Positions 1-10,350 are shown, counted from the first letter of the stretch. The stretch: 64,000 nt of DNA from Pseudomonas berkeleyensis (GCF_014109765.1 NZ_CP059139.1:4919001-4983000); one strand, 5' to 3'. A program made the numbers and translations. Notes: a model not told the origin generated them from the sequence alone.

Positions 1-1163
1 GTGACCTGAGCGATCATGAAGCCAGAGTTGACCCCACCATTGGCCACCAGAAACGGCGGCAACTGCGACATGTGTTTGTCCATCATCAGTGAGATACGCC
101 GCTCGGACAGCGAGCCGATCTCGGCGATGGCCAAGGCAATATTGTCGGCAGCCATGGCCACGGGCTCTGCGTGGAAGTTGCCACCGGAAATCACCTCGCC
201 TTCGGCGGCGAACACCAGCGGGTTATCCGACACCGCGTTGGCCTCGACGCCGAGCACTTCGGCGGCCTGGCGCAATTGGGTCAGGCAGGCACCCATCACC
301 TGCGGCTGGCAGCGCAGCGAATAGGGATCCTGCACCTTGTCACAGGCGGCGTGGGAACGGCCGATCTCGCTACTATCACCGAGCAGATGACGATAGGCCG
401 CAGCGGCATCGATCTGTCCACGCTGACCGCGAGCGGCATGAATACGCGCATCAAAGGGCGAGCGCGAACCCAGCAGCGCCTCGACGCTCAGCGCGCCACA
501 GACGCTGGCAGCAGCGTACAGATCTTCACCCTCGAACAACCCGCGCAGCGCGTAGGCCGTCGACACCTGGGTGCCATTGAGCAGAGCCAGGCCCTCCTTG
601 GCTGCCAGGGTCATCGGCTCCAGGCCAGCGATGGCCAGCGCCTCGCTGGCCGGCAACCACTCACCGTCATGACGCGCCTGACTTTCCCCAAGCAGAACCA
701 GCGACATATGCGCCAGCGGCGCCAGGTCACCGGAAGCACCCACCGAGCCCTTGAGCGGGATATGCGGATAGACCTCGGCATTGACCAGGGCGATTAGCGC
801 CTCGATCACCTTGCGGCGGATACCGGAGAAACCGCGCGCCAGGCTGTTGATCTTCAGCAGCATGATCAGCCGCACCATGGCGTCATCCAATGGCTCGCCA
901 ATGCCGGCCGCGTGCGACAGCACCAGCGAGCGCTGCAGTTTTTCCAGATCATGGCTGGCAATGCGGGTCGAGGCCAGCAGGCCGAATCCGGTGTTGATGC
1001 CATAGGCCGTGCGGCCCTCGGCAATGATCGCTTCGACGCAGGCAACGCTGGCATCGATGGCCTCATAGGCACTGGCATCCAGACTCAGATACACCGGCGC
1101 CTGGTAGACGGCGCGCAGGTCGACCAGGGTCAGTTGGCCGGGCTTCAGGTTCAGCGTGTTCAT
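1..1163 (-). CDS. hutH: Histidine ammonia-lyase, 3' end cut by window edge
   Basis: First enzyme of histidine breakdown: non-oxidative elimination of ammonia from L-histidine to give trans-urocanate, in the cytosol. About 387 codons are visible from ATG at 1163; the family is about 510 residues, so roughly 120 C-terminal residues lie left of position 1. The MIO-forming Ala-Ser-Gly sits at residues 143-145 inside GASGDLAPL, matching the catalytic Ser143 region of the Pseudomonas putida enzyme, and YGINTGFG (about 54-61) is the conserved substrate loop. It starts 13 bp after the hutU stop and is the last visible gene of hutIGUH. The reading frame is open to the edge, with no sign of damage. Confidence 0.97.
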   Translation of the reverse strand, partial: MNTLNLKPGQLTLVDLRAVYQAPVYLSLDASAYEAIDASVACVEAIIAEGRTAYGINTGFGLLASTRIASHDLEKLQRSLVLSHAAGIGEPLDDAMVRLIMLLKINSLARGFSGIRRKVIEALIALVNAEVYPHIPLKGSVGASGDLAPLAHMSLVLLGESQARHDGEWLPASEALAIAGLEPMTLAAKEGLALLNGTQVSTAYALRGLFEGEDLYAAASVCGALSVEALLGSRSPFDARIHAARGQRGQIDAAAAYRHLLGDSSEIGRSHAACDKVQDPYSLRCQPQVMGACLTQLRQAAEVLGVEANAVSDNPLVFAAEGEVISGGNFHAEPVAMAADNIALAIAEIGSLSERRISLMMDKHMSQLPPFLVANGGVNSGFMIAQV

Positions 1164-1176
1164 GAAATTTCTTTCC

Positions 1177-2841
1177 TCAACCGATCATCGGCAGGTTCAG
1201 GCCTTGTTCGCGAGCGCAATCGATGGCGATCGGATAACCAGCATCGGCGTGGCGCATTACACCAGTGGCCGGATCGTTGGTCAGCACGCGAGCGATACGC
1301 GCCGCTGCCTCGTCGCTACCGTCACAAACGATCACCACGCCGGAGTGCTGGGAAAAGCCCATGCCCACACCACCGCCATGATGCAGGGATACCCAGGTAG
1401 CGCCACTGGCGGTATTGAGCAGGGCATTGAGCAGCGGCCAGTCGGACACGGCATCGGAGCCATCCATCATTGCCTCGGTCTCGCGGTTGGGGCTGGCGAC
1501 TGAACCGGAGTCGAGATGGTCACGACCAATCACCACCGGCGCCGACAGTTCGCCCGCTCGAACCATCTCGTTAAAGGCCAGGCCGAGCTTGGCACGCTGG
1601 CCCAGGCCGACCCAGCAGATTCGCGCCGGCAAGCCCTGGAAGGCGATGCGTTCACGGGCCATGTCCAGCCAGTGATGCAGGTGGGCGTCATCCGCGATCA
1701 GCTCCTTGACCTTGGCATCGGTCTTGTAGATGTCTTCGGGGTTACCGGACAACGCCGCCCAACGGAACGGGCCGACGCCGCGGCAGAACAGCGGACGAAT
1801 ATAGGCCGGGACAAAACCGGGGAAGTCGAAAGCATTGCTCACGCCCTCCTCCAAGGCCATCTGGCGGATGTTGTTGCCGTAGTCGAAGGTCGGCACGCCG
1901 CTCTTCTGGAAATCGAGCATGGCCTGCACGTGCACCGCCATCGACTGCTTGGCGGCCTTGACCACCGCTTGCGGGTCGGTCTGCGCGCGATCGCGGTATT
2001 GCTCCCAGCTCCAACCGATCGGCAGATAGCCGTTGAGCGGGTCGTGGGCGCTGGTCTGGTCGGTGACCATGTCCGGGCGCACGCCACGGCGTACCAGTTC
2101 CGGCAGTATCTCGGCGGCGTTGCCCAACAGGGCGACGGAGATGGCCTGGCCTTCGCCGGTGTACTTGGCTATACGCGCCAGCGCATCGTCGAGATCGGTG
2201 GCCTGCTCGTCGACGTAACGGCTGCGCAGACGGAAGTCGATACGCGACTGCTGGCACTCGATGTTCAGCGAGCAAGCCCCGGCCAGGGTCGCGGCCAGCG
2301 GCTGGGCGCCGCCCATGCCGCCGAGACCGGCAGTCAGCACCCAACGGCCCTTGAGATTGCCAGCGTAGTGCTGGCGGCCGGCCTCGACGAAGGTTTCATA
2401 GGTGCCCTGGACGATGCCCTGGCTGCCGATATAGATCCAGCTGCCGGCGGTCATCTGGCCGTACATGGCCAGGCCCTTGGCATCCAGTTCGTTGAAGTGT
2501 TCCCAGCTCGCCCAGTGCGGCACCAGGTTGGAGTTGGCGATCAGTACACGCGGTGCATCCGTGTGGGTGCGAAATACACCGACCGGCTTGCCGGACTGCA
2601 CCAGCAGGGTCTCGTCATCGTTGAGCTGCTTGAGCGTCTCGACGATCTTGTCGAAACACTCCCAGTTGCGTGCGGCCCGGCCGATGCCGCCATAGACCAC
2701 CAGTTCCTTGGGGTTCTCGGCCACGTCCGGGTCGAGGTTGTTCATCAGCATGCGCAGCGGCGCCTCGGTCAGCCAACTCTTGGCGTTGAGCTGAGTGCCG
2801 CGCGGGGCGCGGACTTCGATGTCGCGATAGCCTGTGGTCAC
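1177..2841 (-). CDS. hutU: Urocanate hydratase (urocanase)
   Basis: Second step of histidine catabolism: hydration of urocanate to 4-imidazolone-5-propionate, using tightly bound NAD+. The 554 residues match the family length of about 557. Visible are the NAD-binding GLGGMGG (172-178), the active-site cysteine at about 409 in ARICWVGLG, and the C-terminal [11 protein letters not shown]. The start is a GTG at 2841 with GAGG 8 nt upstream; it gives MTTGYRD followed at once by the conserved RAPRG. It lies 26 bp after hutG and 13 bp before hutH, so one transcript is expected. Confidence 0.97.
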   Translation of the reverse strand: MTTGYRDIEVRAPRGTQLNAKSWLTEAPLRMLMNNLDPDVAENPKELVVYGGIGRAARNWECFDKIVETLKQLNDDETLLVQSGKPVGVFRTHTDAPRVLIANSNLVPHWASWEHFNELDAKGLAMYGQMTAGSWIYIGSQGIVQGTYETFVEAGRQHYAGNLKGRWVLTAGLGGMGGAQPLAATLAGACSLNIECQQSRIDFRLRSRYVDEQATDLDDALARIAKYTGEGQAISVALLGNAAEILPELVRRGVRPDMVTDQTSAHDPLNGYLPIGWSWEQYRDRAQTDPQAVVKAAKQSMAVHVQAMLDFQKSGVPTFDYGNNIRQMALEEGVSNAFDFPGFVPAYIRPLFCRGVGPFRWAALSGNPEDIYKTDAKVKELIADDAHLHHWLDMARERIAFQGLPARICWVGLGQRAKLGLAFNEMVRAGELSAPVVIGRDHLDSGSVASPNRETEAMMDGSDAVSDWPLLNALLNTASGATWVSLHHGGGVGMGFSQHSGVVIVCDGSDEAAARIARVLTNDPATGVMRHADAGYPIAIDCAREQGLNLPMIG

Positions 2842-2867
2842 AGCGGTTTCCTCTTGTTGTTCGGCGC

Positions 2868-3803
2868 TCAGAGGCTGAGCAGATGGATCAGGCGCGCTGC
2901 CGCCTTGGCGGTGCGGTTGTCAATGTCGTATTCGGGGTTGAGCTCGGCGAAGTCGACCAGCCGCAGCTTGCCGCTGGCCTTGAGGCGTTCGAGCAGTGGC
3001 TCGAGCAGTTCCAGGCGCACACCACGCGCGGCAGGAGCGCTGACACCGGGCGCCTCGCAGGCGGGCAACACGTCGATATCGATGGTCAGGTAGAGCGCAT
3101 CGCAGTCGGCAGCAAAGGCGTCGAGCTCGGTACCGATAGCATCAAGGGTCGACTCGCGAATCTCGTGATCCTCACGCACCAGCACGTTCAGTTCGGCGGC
3201 GCGGGTAAACAGCGCCCGGGTATTGCTGGCGCGGCTGACGCCAAGGCAGGCGTAGCGGAACGGCCAGCCGCGCGCCGCGCTCTGCTCGGCGATCTGCGCA
3301 AACGGCGTGCCGGAGGAATGCACATGGGCGGGGTCACGCAGATCGAAATGGGCGTCGAAATTGACGATACCGATTCGTGGTTGCGCTTGACCACCGAGGT
3401 GCTCTGCCAGGCCTGACCAACTGCCGAACGCCACTTCGTGCCCGCCGCCGAGTACCAGCGGCAGGTGACCGGCGTCCAGCAGCGCGCAAACGTTATGAGC
3501 GAGGCGCGCCTGCGCCGCCTCCAAGTCGCCATCCTCGCAACAGACATCGCCAGCGTCATAAGCCGGCGCCAGACGGTGCCAGGCCAGATTGGCCAGTGCC
3601 TTGCGCAGCGCCAATGGCCCGCCTGCGGCGCCCACGCGTCCCTGATTGCGACGCACGCCTTCATCGCAGGCAAAGCCCAGCAGCACCAAGCCCGATGCGC
3701 CGCCCTCGGCCAGCGCCTGGATACGCTGATGCCAGCGAGCACTGTCAGCTTCTGGATCAATGCGCCCGCCCCAGACTTCCATCGAATGACGATCAGCAAG
3801 CAT
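2868..3803 (-). CDS. hutG: Formimidoylglutamase (ureohydrolase family)
   Basis: Probable last step of a four-enzyme hut pathway: N-formimino-L-glutamate plus water to glutamate plus formamide. The 311-residue protein carries the manganese-ligand blocks of the arginase/agmatinase fold: GGGHE (about 115-119), NFDAHFD and TIDIDV. This differs from the N-formylglutamate deformylase called HutG in most Pseudomonas. The start at ATG 3803 (MLADRHS) has GGAG 9 nt upstream; the frame is open further upstream, but that part overlaps hutI. It overlaps the hutI end by 11 bp, which suggests translational coupling. Agmatinase or guanidinobutyrase activity is less likely given the hut context. Confidence 0.9.
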   Translation of the reverse strand: MLADRHSMEVWGGRIDPEADSARWHQRIQALAEGGASGLVLLGFACDEGVRRNQGRVGAAGGPLALRKALANLAWHRLAPAYDAGDVCCEDGDLEAAQARLAHNVCALLDAGHLPLVLGGGHEVAFGSWSGLAEHLGGQAQPRIGIVNFDAHFDLRDPAHVHSSGTPFAQIAEQSAARGWPFRYACLGVSRASNTRALFTRAAELNVLVREDHEIRESTLDAIGTELDAFAADCDALYLTIDIDVLPACEAPGVSAPAARGVRLELLEPLLERLKASGKLRLVDFAELNPEYDIDNRTAKAAARLIHLLSL

Positions 3804-5010
3804 GGGTGATGGCTCCGTTGAACACGCGCTGACGCAGGCGTCCGGCCTGCACCGCATAGGCCAGCTCGGCCGGTTGCTGGATGTCCCAGACGCAGAGATC
3901 AGCAGGCGCATCGACAGCGATACGCCCCAGCTCGGATAGGCCAAGTGCGCGGGCGCCGTTTGCGGTCATGCCGGCCAGCGCTTCGCGCGGGGTCAGGCGG
4001 AACAGCGTGCAAGCCAGATGCGCCATCAGCGTGGGCTGGCAGATCGGCGAAGTGCCGGGGTTGGCATCGCTGGCCACGGCCATGGGTACGCCGTATTGGC
4101 GCAGCAGAGCGATGGGCGGCAACTGGGTTTCGCGCAATACCTGAAAAGCCCCAGGCAGCAGCACGGCGACAGTGCCGGCTTCGGCCATGGCGCGCACACC
4201 AGCTTCGTCGAGGTATTCGATATGGTCGGCGGACAACGCACCATAGCGTGCAGCTAGAGCGCTACCCCCAAGGTTGGACAACTGCTCGACATGGGCCTTG
4301 ATCGCCAGACCATGCACCTTGGCCGCTCGATAGATACGCTCACATTGCGCCGGGGAAAAACCGATGCCCTCGCAGAACACGTCCACTGCATCGGCCAGCC
4401 CCTCAGCGACGGCAGCCGGGATCATCTCATCGCAGACCAGGCTCACGTAGTCGTCGGCGCGACCGGCATATTCCGGCGGCAAGGCATGGGCGCCAAGCAG
4501 CGTGGTGATCACACGCACAGGACGCAGCTCGCCGAGGCGGCGCGCCACGCGCAGCATCTTCAGTTCGTCAGCTACCGTCAGGCCATAGCCGGACTTGATC
4601 TCCACCGTGGTCACACCGTCGGCCAACAGTGCATCGAGACGCGGCAGGCTGGCGGCGATCAGTTCGTCTTCGCTGGCGGAACGAGTAGCGCGCACGCTGC
4701 TGAGGATGCCACCACCGGCACGGGCAATTTCCTCGTAGCTCACCCCTTCCAGGCGCTGCTCGAATTCGCCGGCACGATTCCCGGCATAGACCAGGTGGGT
4801 ATGGCAATCGACCAGGCCGGGGGTCATCACTCCACCTCGTCCGGCTTCGACTGCGCCCCGGGCATGCGCTTCGTCGAACTCACGCGCCGGCCATAGCCCG
4901 GCGATGCGCCCCTCGGCTACCAGTACGGTCATCGTTTCGCCCAACTGCGCCAGACCATCGAAAACCTGCACGTCGCGCCAGAGCTGCCTAGGCATCGATT
5001 CAGTCGACAT
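3793..5010 (-). CDS. hutI: Imidazolonepropionase
   Basis: Third step of histidine catabolism: hydrolysis of 4-imidazolone-5-propionate to N-formimino-L-glutamate. A metal-dependent amidohydrolase of 405 residues. The metal-binding [10 protein letters not shown] lies near residue 75 and KAHVEQLSN further on. ATG 5010 (MSTESMPRQ) is chosen over the upstream in-frame start at 5028 because GGAG lies 8-10 nt before it and the promoter overlaps the longer version. It is the first gene of the leftward hutIGUH operon; its leader is only about 20 nt and begins inside a HutC-type operator. Confidence 0.95.
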   Translation of the reverse strand: MSTESMPRQLWRDVQVFDGLAQLGETMTVLVAEGRIAGLWPAREFDEAHARGAVEAGRGGVMTPGLVDCHTHLVYAGNRAGEFEQRLEGVSYEEIARAGGGILSSVRATRSASEDELIAASLPRLDALLADGVTTVEIKSGYGLTVADELKMLRVARRLGELRPVRVITTLLGAHALPPEYAGRADDYVSLVCDEMIPAAVAEGLADAVDVFCEGIGFSPAQCERIYRAAKVHGLAIKAHVEQLSNLGGSALAARYGALSADHIEYLDEAGVRAMAEAGTVAVLLPGAFQVLRETQLPPIALLRQYGVPMAVASDANPGTSPICQPTLMAHLACTLFRLTPREALAGMTANGARALGLSELGRIAVDAPADLCVWDIQQPAELAYAVQAGRLRQRVFNGAITHAC

Positions 5011-5029
5011 GGGATTCTCCGCGATCAAT

Positions 5030-5066
5030 TTGTATATACAATATGAGGCGGTATTAATTGCGTCAA
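5030..5066 (-). promoter_or_regulatory. hut operon promoter with HutC-type operator
   Basis: On the minus strand TTGACG (5061-5066) and TATTGT (5038-5043) are separated by 17 bp, a good sigma70 promoter. The perfect palindrome TTGTATATACAA (5030-5041) overlaps the -10 and the expected start site. HutC, the GntR-family urocanate-responsive repressor of hut genes, is known to bind TGTA-N2-TACA palindromes, so repression by blocking RNA polymerase is inferred. No hutC gene is in the window. Confidence 0.75.
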
Positions 5067-5584
5067 GCCATGCTCGCTGAATGAATCTGCAGCAGCTAAG
5101 ACGAATATGTTTTCTAAGGGAATACGGGAACTCAGGCTTCAGGCAGAGGAAAGTGCGTCTGCTAGGTGAAAGCTGTCATCAGGTCATTATGGACGAGCGC
5201 CATTCTGGAGCTTCTCCGCCCAGAAATGTATATACATACATCTGGAAATCCCGGGCAACGTAAAGCTCCGGGCTTGGCCTGATCTGCCAACGCCTCCTCG
5301 TGCAATTGGACTGCGCCACAAAAGGCACGAATCTGGAAGCGACACCATCAGATGTCTATGCGCCATATGGTCGGTTTCTGACCAATGAGTGTCGCTCCCG
5401 CCAGCCAGCCCTGCCCTTGGCTACGTAACCTCCGCCGAGGTTCGTTTCTGACGAGCCATTGGGGGATCTCGCTGCTTTTCGGCCAGCACATCGGCCCTTT
5501 CAACACTCTCGCCTGATGCAAGGGAGGACGCGACACCCCTTTCTCTGCCGCCAACGATGTATAAAAACATACGGAGAGCAAGCA
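5067..5584. other. Divergent hut/porin intergenic region
   Basis: This non-coding stretch of about 520 bp separates hutI and the porin gene. It contains a second TGTATATACA core at 5227-5236 (separate entry) and a looser ATGT...ACAT match at 5557-5570 that overlaps a TATAAA just upstream of the porin ribosome-binding site. No convincing -35 for the porin was found. A 60-codon frame at 5081-5263 has no family resemblance and is not called. Confidence 0.5.
5226..5237. promoter_or_regulatory. Second HutC-like palindrome
   Basis: ATGTATATACAT is a perfect 12-bp palindrome that shares its 10-bp core TGTATATACA with the hut promoter operator about 195 bp away. Two identical cores in one divergent intergenic region suggest a paired operator (looping) or separate control of the porin gene. 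Binding is inferred. Confidence 0.5.
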
Positions 5585-6922
5585 ATGTCATTGAGCAGAA
5601 AATCACTCCTGGCCCTGGCCATCAGCGCCGCAACTGCCGCGCCGTTGGCACTGGCCAGCCAAGCCGAAAGCCAGGGCTTCATCGAAGACAGCCATCTGAG
5701 CTTTCTGGCACGCAACATGTATTGGCACCATGACTACCACACCTACAAAAACAGCCCGCAATGGGATGCCGACCGCCGTGAGTGGGGTCAGGGTCTGCGT
5801 CTGGATTACACCTCGGGCTACACCCAGGGCACTGTCGGCTTCGGCGTCGATGCCAGTGCTTATGGGTTGATAAAACTCGACGGCGGTCGTGGTCACGCGG
5901 GCACTGCCGGGGTTCTGGTTCCCGATGGCGAAGGGGCTTCCGACACCGCAGGTTCGGTTGGTGCCAACGTCAAAATGCGCATCTCCAACACCGAGCTGAA
6001 ATACGGCAACAACCTGCGACCGTACAACCCGGTATTTGCTGCCGCCGATGCACGCCTGGTGCCTGGCACCGCGACCGGTCTCTGGCTGACCAGCAACGAA
6101 TTCTCGAAAGCCAACTTCGAGGCCGCTCACCTGACCGCCGCCAAGGACTTCAACAGCACCAACAGTGACGATGATTTCTGGGCAGCCTATGCGGGCGTGA
6201 GTACCGACACCGTCGATTTCATCGGTGGCAACTTCACCATTACCGACAACCTGACAGCCAGCCTTTACGGCTCCGAGTACACGGACATCTGGCGCCAGTA
6301 CTACGGTAACCTCAACTACACCTTCCCGATCAGCGATGACCAGAAGCTGAACTTCGACTTCAACATCTATCAGACCGATGATGACGGCAAGAAGAAAGCA
6401 GGCAAGATCGACACCACCGCTTACTCGCTAGCCGCGGCCTATACCCTCGGCGCGCACACCTTCAAGCTGACCTACCAGGAAATCGACGGCGACCAGCCAT
6501 TCGATTACCTCGGCCTCGGCCCTGGCACCTTCCACGACTCCATCTACCTGGCCAACTCCTCGCAGTTGGTGGACTTCAACGGCCCGAACGAGAAGTCTTA
6601 CGGAGCATTCTACAACCTCGACTTCGCCAGCTACGGCATCCCCGGTCTGTCCTTTGGCATTCGCTACATCAAAGGCACCGACATCGATGGCAGCAAACTG
6701 GCCGGCAGTGGCAGTGCCTATGCAGGGCTCTACGCAGGCGCCGATGGCGAAGAGCACTGGGAGCGCGACGTCGACATCAAGTATGTGGTGCAGAGCGGCC
6801 CGGCCAAGAACCTTGCCACCCGCGTGCGTTGGGCGACCCACCGCATCTCTGGCGCAGCCGGCTGGGACGGCGACGCCGATCAGGTACGGGTGATCCTCGA
6901 GTATCCCTACGAAATTTTCTGA
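5585..6922 (+). CDS. OprD-family outer-membrane porin
   Basis: A substrate-specific 18-strand beta-barrel porin of the outer membrane, 445 residues. The start at ATG 5585 (MSLSRKS) has GGAG 9 nt upstream and gives a typical Sec signal peptide ending near ALA-SQA at about residues 22-26. GFIEDSHLSFLARNMYW is the OprD-family N terminus, and the protein ends in EYPYEIF with the terminal aromatic residue needed for outer-membrane assembly. It is divergent from the hut operon with HutC-like sites between them, so histidine or urocanate uptake is plausible but inferred. OprD members also import basic amino acids, tricarboxylates and aromatics. Confidence 0.88.
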   Translation: MSLSRKSLLALAISAATAAPLALASQAESQGFIEDSHLSFLARNMYWHHDYHTYKNSPQWDADRREWGQGLRLDYTSGYTQGTVGFGVDASAYGLIKLDGGRGHAGTAGVLVPDGEGASDTAGSVGANVKMRISNTELKYGNNLRPYNPVFAAADARLVPGTATGLWLTSNEFSKANFEAAHLTAAKDFNSTNSDDDFWAAYAGVSTDTVDFIGGNFTITDNLTASLYGSEYTDIWRQYYGNLNYTFPISDDQKLNFDFNIYQTDDDGKKKAGKIDTTAYSLAAAYTLGAHTFKLTYQEIDGDQPFDYLGLGPGTFHDSIYLANSSQLVDFNGPNEKSYGAFYNLDFASYGIPGLSFGIRYIKGTDIDGSKLAGSGSAYAGLYAGADGEEHWERDVDIKYVVQSGPAKNLATRVRWATHRISGAAGWDGDADQVRVILEYPYEIF

Positions 6923-6937
6923 GTCACCTGTAAATGC

Positions 6938-6967
6938 AAAAGCCCCGGCATTATGGCCGGGGCTTTT
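6938..6967. terminator. Bidirectional intrinsic terminator
   Basis: AAAAGCCCCGGC, a 6-nt loop, then GCCGGGGCTTTT: a 12-bp perfect stem with an A tract on one side and a T tract on the other. It sits between the convergent porin and acyl-CoA dehydrogenase genes and can end both transcripts. Confidence 0.9.
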
Positions 6968-6981
6968 GTTTTGCGCGGTAC

Positions 6982-8760
6982 TTAGAACTGCTCGGCGTTC
7001 AGCAGGTACAGGCTTTCACTGCCAGCCTTGACCGACGCACTCAGCGAGTGAATACGCGGCAACAGGCGAGCGAAGTAGAAGCGCGCAGTACCCAACTTGC
7101 TGGCGTAGAACTCGTCCTGACCTTCCTTGCCCAGTGCAGCACGCGCCATCAACGCCCACATGTAGGCGTAGGCGGTATAGCCGAACACGTGCAGGTACTC
7201 GACCGACGCGGCACCGATTTCGTTGGGGTTGCCCTTGGCACGATCCAGCACCCAGGCGGTCAGCTCGTCGAGGTTCTGCACGGCAGCGGCCAGCGGCCTG
7301 GTGAACTCACCGAGGTTGGCATCGGCCGAAGCGATAAAGGCTTTGATCTCGTCAGCCAGGTGTGCGTAGAAGCTGCCACCACTGCCGACGATCTTGCGCC
7401 CCATCAGATCCAGCGACTGGATGCCATTGGTGCCTTCGTAGATCTGGGTGATACGGCAATCCCGAACAAGTTGTTCCTGACCCCACTCGCGAATGAAGCC
7501 GTGGCCGCCGAAAATCTGCTGGCCGTGCACGGTGGTTTCCAGCGCCATGTCGGTGAGAAAGGCCTTAGCCACCGGGGTCAGCAGCGCCACCAACTCGTCG
7601 GCGCGCTTGGCAGTTGCCTTGTCCTCGCTGTACTTGGCGGTATCGAGCTGCATGGCGACGTAGCTGGAGAAGGCACGGCCGCCCTCGTTCAGCGCTTTCA
7701 TGGTCAGCAGCATACGGCGCACGTCCGGATGCACGATGATCGGGTCAGCCGCTTTGTCCTTGGCTACCGGGCCGGTCGGCGCGCGGCTCTGGATACGCTC
7801 GCGAGCATATTCGATGGCGCTCTGGTAGCTGCGCTCGCCCAGAGCCAGACCCTGAATGCCGACGCCCAGGCGCTCGTAGTTCATCATGGTGAACATGGCA
7901 TTGAGCCCCTTATTCACCTCGCCAACCAGATAACCGGTGGCACCGTCGAAGTTCATCACGCAGGTGGCCGAAGCCTTGATGCCCATCTTGTGCTCGATGG
8001 AGCCGCAACCCAGCGAGTTGTTCTCGCCCAGTGAACCATCGGCATTGACCATCACTTTCGGCACGATGAACAACGAGATGCCTTTCGGGCCAGCCGGTGC
8101 GTCCGGCAGCTTGGCCAGCACCAGATGGATGATGTTCTCGGTCAGGTCGTGCTCACCGCCAGTGATGAAGATCTTGGTGCCGCTGATCTTGTAGCTGCCA
8201 TCGGCCTGAGGTTCGGCCTTGGTGCGGATGATGCCCAGGTCGGTACCGGCGTGTGGCTCGGTCAGGCACATGGAACCAGCCCAGACACCGGCGTACATGT
8301 TCGGCAGGTACTGCGCCTTCAGCTCTTCGCTGGCGTGGTTAAGGATCGACAGGCAGGCACCGGCAGTCAGCATCGGGTACAGGCCGAAAGACAGGTTGGC
8401 CGAGTTGACCATCTCCTCGACCTGGGCGCCGATCACCTTGGGCATGCCCATGCCGCCGAACTCGGGCGAGCCACCCACGCCGACCCAGCCACCTTCGGCA
8501 TAGGTCTGGTAGGCCTCGGGGAAACCGGCCGGGGTTTTCACCGCGCCGTTGTCCCAGGAGCAGCCTTCCTCGTCGCCACTACGATTCAACGGTGCGATGC
8601 TGCCCGCGGTGACCTTGCCAGCTTCTTCCAGGATGGCGCTGGCGGTATCGGCATCGACCACCTCGGCCAGGGCCGGTAGCTCGGCCCAGAGCTTGGATAC
8701 TTCGAATACTTCATTGAGCACGAAGCGCATGTCGCGCAGGGGGGCTTTGTAATCGGCCAT
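6982..8760 (-). CDS. Acyl-CoA dehydrogenase (FadE2-type, long form)
   Basis: FAD flavoenzyme catalysing the first step of fatty-acid beta-oxidation, acyl-CoA to trans-2-enoyl-CoA. The 592 residues are the long form with a C-terminal extension after the classic fold. Visible motifs are CLTEPHAGTDLG, SGTKIFITGGEHDLTENI, the segment IYEGTNGIQSLDL that carries the catalytic-Glu loop, and the N terminus MADYKAPLRDMRFVLNE shared with its paralogue at 10369-12174. By position and length it resembles P. aeruginosa PA0508 (FadE2). Chain-length preference cannot be read from sequence. It has its own 170-bp upstream region. Confidence 0.9.
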   Translation of the reverse strand: MADYKAPLRDMRFVLNEVFEVSKLWAELPALAEVVDADTASAILEEAGKVTAGSIAPLNRSGDEEGCSWDNGAVKTPAGFPEAYQTYAEGGWVGVGGSPEFGGMGMPKVIGAQVEEMVNSANLSFGLYPMLTAGACLSILNHASEELKAQYLPNMYAGVWAGSMCLTEPHAGTDLGIIRTKAEPQADGSYKISGTKIFITGGEHDLTENIIHLVLAKLPDAPAGPKGISLFIVPKVMVNADGSLGENNSLGCGSIEHKMGIKASATCVMNFDGATGYLVGEVNKGLNAMFTMMNYERLGVGIQGLALGERSYQSAIEYARERIQSRAPTGPVAKDKAADPIIVHPDVRRMLLTMKALNEGGRAFSSYVAMQLDTAKYSEDKATAKRADELVALLTPVAKAFLTDMALETTVHGQQIFGGHGFIREWGQEQLVRDCRITQIYEGTNGIQSLDLMGRKIVGSGGSFYAHLADEIKAFIASADANLGEFTRPLAAAVQNLDELTAWVLDRAKGNPNEIGAASVEYLHVFGYTAYAYMWALMARAALGKEGQDEFYASKLGTARFYFARLLPRIHSLSASVKAGSESLYLLNAEQF

Positions 8761-8933
8761 GACACATCCTCAGAAAACGGACTTACGTGAGGTGGCCGAG
8801 TTTACTGGAACAACTTTATAGACACATAGGGTCGTGTTGTGACCAACAATTCACGAAAGGTCACCAAGTGCTTGACCTGAAAACACCCTGACAAAAGGCC
8901 GAAAATGACCGTAACCATTCGTCTGCCAGGTGT

Positions 8934-10253
8934 CTATTCACGCCCCGGTGCCAGCTTGACGGCACCCCGCCGCTGCCCGGCACTGCGAATGCAATTACGC
9001 CCAGCTGCCTTGGCGCTGTACAGCGCCTTGTCTGCTTCCTTGATCACTGCCTGCGGGTTGCGCTGCTCAACCTGACGTTCGGCAACGCCCATGCTCACGG
9101 TCACCGAGACTTCGCTAGCCGCCTTGCCGGCGCGGCGCTGCTTACCCTCCTGGTCATCGCGCGGTCGACTCTGCTTGTCACGCAGCTGCATGCGGTACTG
9201 CTCGATGGCCAGGCGTACCGCCTCCAGGTGTGGCAAACACTGCTCCAGGCTCTTGCCTGGAAACAGCAGAGTGAACTCCTCGCCGCCATAGCGATACGCC
9301 TTGCCGCCACCAGCGACCTTGCGCAGTTGGCTGGCGACCAGGCGCAGCACCTGATCGCCGACATCATGGCCGTGGGTATCGTTGAACTTCTTGAAGTGGT
9401 CGACGTCGACCATGGCGATCACATAATCGCGGCCCAGGCGCTGCAGGCGCTCATTGAGCGCACGTCGCCCTGGCAAACCGGTCAGCTCGTCACGGAAGGC
9501 CATCTGGTAGGCCTCGTGTGCAACCGCAGCGACCAACATGAGCATCACTATGCTGACCATCACCTGCAGCGCATTGGCCAGGATGAATACCTGCGGCAGC
9601 ATCCACAGCAGCCCGACAAGCCCCACCAGTTGCGCAGCATGTAAGGGCCGCGGGCGACGTAGGTACTGCACCAACAGAGCGATGAACGCGACAAGAAATG
9701 CCAGGTACACCAACTGTGCCAGGCTCATCCAGGCGCCGTGCAGCGACGGCCAGTGAATCTGCGCCAGCCAGTCGGCGATCCCCTGTGGATAACGCCGCCC
9801 CAGGCCGAAAGCCACCGCGCTGACCGCCAACAGCACCAGCGCGCGGGCGAAGATGTCCTGCAGCAGATGCGAGCGCTCCTCCCAGCAGCCATAGAGCGCG
9901 TAGAGCAAAGGCAGCAGCAGGCAGATCAGATGGAAAACCAGCGCCGCGTCGTCACGTACCTGCCCGCTATCGCGAAAATGGTCGATCTGGATATCCAGCA
10001 GAAAGTAGCCGACATACAACACCAGCAGCAGAAAGACTTCACGCTGGCGGCCATAGACCAGACAGAACGCGCCGCCGAGCAGCAACAGCAGGGTCGGCAA
10101 GACATTGAACAGAGAGATGAAGAACTCGCTCAGTACCGGCAAGCGTGCAGCCACCAACCCGCCGACCAGCAAAGGCAACGACGAGTAGAAATGACTGAGG
10201 CGCAGATTGGCCGGACGGATCACGCTGGCATCCCGAACGAGAGATGAAGGCAT
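8934..10253 (-). CDS. Membrane-bound GGDEF diguanylate cyclase
   Basis: Predicted to make cyclic di-GMP from two GTP at the inner membrane. The 439 residues hold six or seven hydrophobic segments (about 25-245), then a GGDEF domain starting at DELTGLPGRRAL (255). The metal-binding MVDVDHFKKF is at 281-290 and the active-site GGEEF at 323-327. The inhibitory RxxD I-site that should precede GGEEF by five residues is absent (Ala and Gly occupy those positions), so product inhibition through this site is not expected. A charged insert of about 30 residues (345-380) follows. The gene sits alone between two paralogous acyl-CoA dehydrogenases. Confidence 0.92.
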   Translation of the reverse strand: MPSSLVRDASVIRPANLRLSHFYSSLPLLVGGLVAARLPVLSEFFISLFNVLPTLLLLLGGAFCLVYGRQREVFLLLVLYVGYFLLDIQIDHFRDSGQVRDDAALVFHLICLLLPLLYALYGCWEERSHLLQDIFARALVLLAVSAVAFGLGRRYPQGIADWLAQIHWPSLHGAWMSLAQLVYLAFLVAFIALLVQYLRRPRPLHAAQLVGLVGLLWMLPQVFILANALQVMVSIVMLMLVAAVAHEAYQMAFRDELTGLPGRRALNERLQRLGRDYVIAMVDVDHFKKFNDTHGHDVGDQVLRLVASQLRKVAGGGKAYRYGGEEFTLLFPGKSLEQCLPHLEAVRLAIEQYRMQLRDKQSRPRDDQEGKQRRAGKAASEVSVTVSMGVAERQVEQRNPQAVIKEADKALYSAKAAGRNCIRSAGQRRGAVKLAPGRE

Positions 10254-10322
10254 TCTGCCTGCTTCGACTCTTGAAAACAGCGACAGGATGCGACATTCAC
10301 TTCAATGCCCAGTGCAAAAACG

Positions 10323-10350
10323 ACAACGCCGCCCCTAAGGGCGGCGTTGT
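10323..10350 (-). terminator. Intrinsic terminator of the fadE1-type gene
   Basis: ACAACGCCGCC / GGCGGCGTTGT form an 11-bp perfect stem with a short loop. Read leftward it is followed by GTCGTTTTTGC, a T tract, and it lies just past the dehydrogenase stop at 10369. Confidence 0.8.

Noticed and set aside
1516..3093. A 525-codon open frame antisense to hutU
   Set aside because: Shadow of urocanase, whose NAD and active-site motifs are on the other strand.
5081..5263. A 60-codon frame in the hut/porin spacer
   Set aside because: No family resemblance, and its end runs through the second operator palindrome.
5290..5320. A possible sigma54 promoter on the minus strand (TGGCGC...TTGC)
   Set aside because: The GG-to-GC spacing is 13 instead of 11 bases, which abolishes sigma54 recognition.
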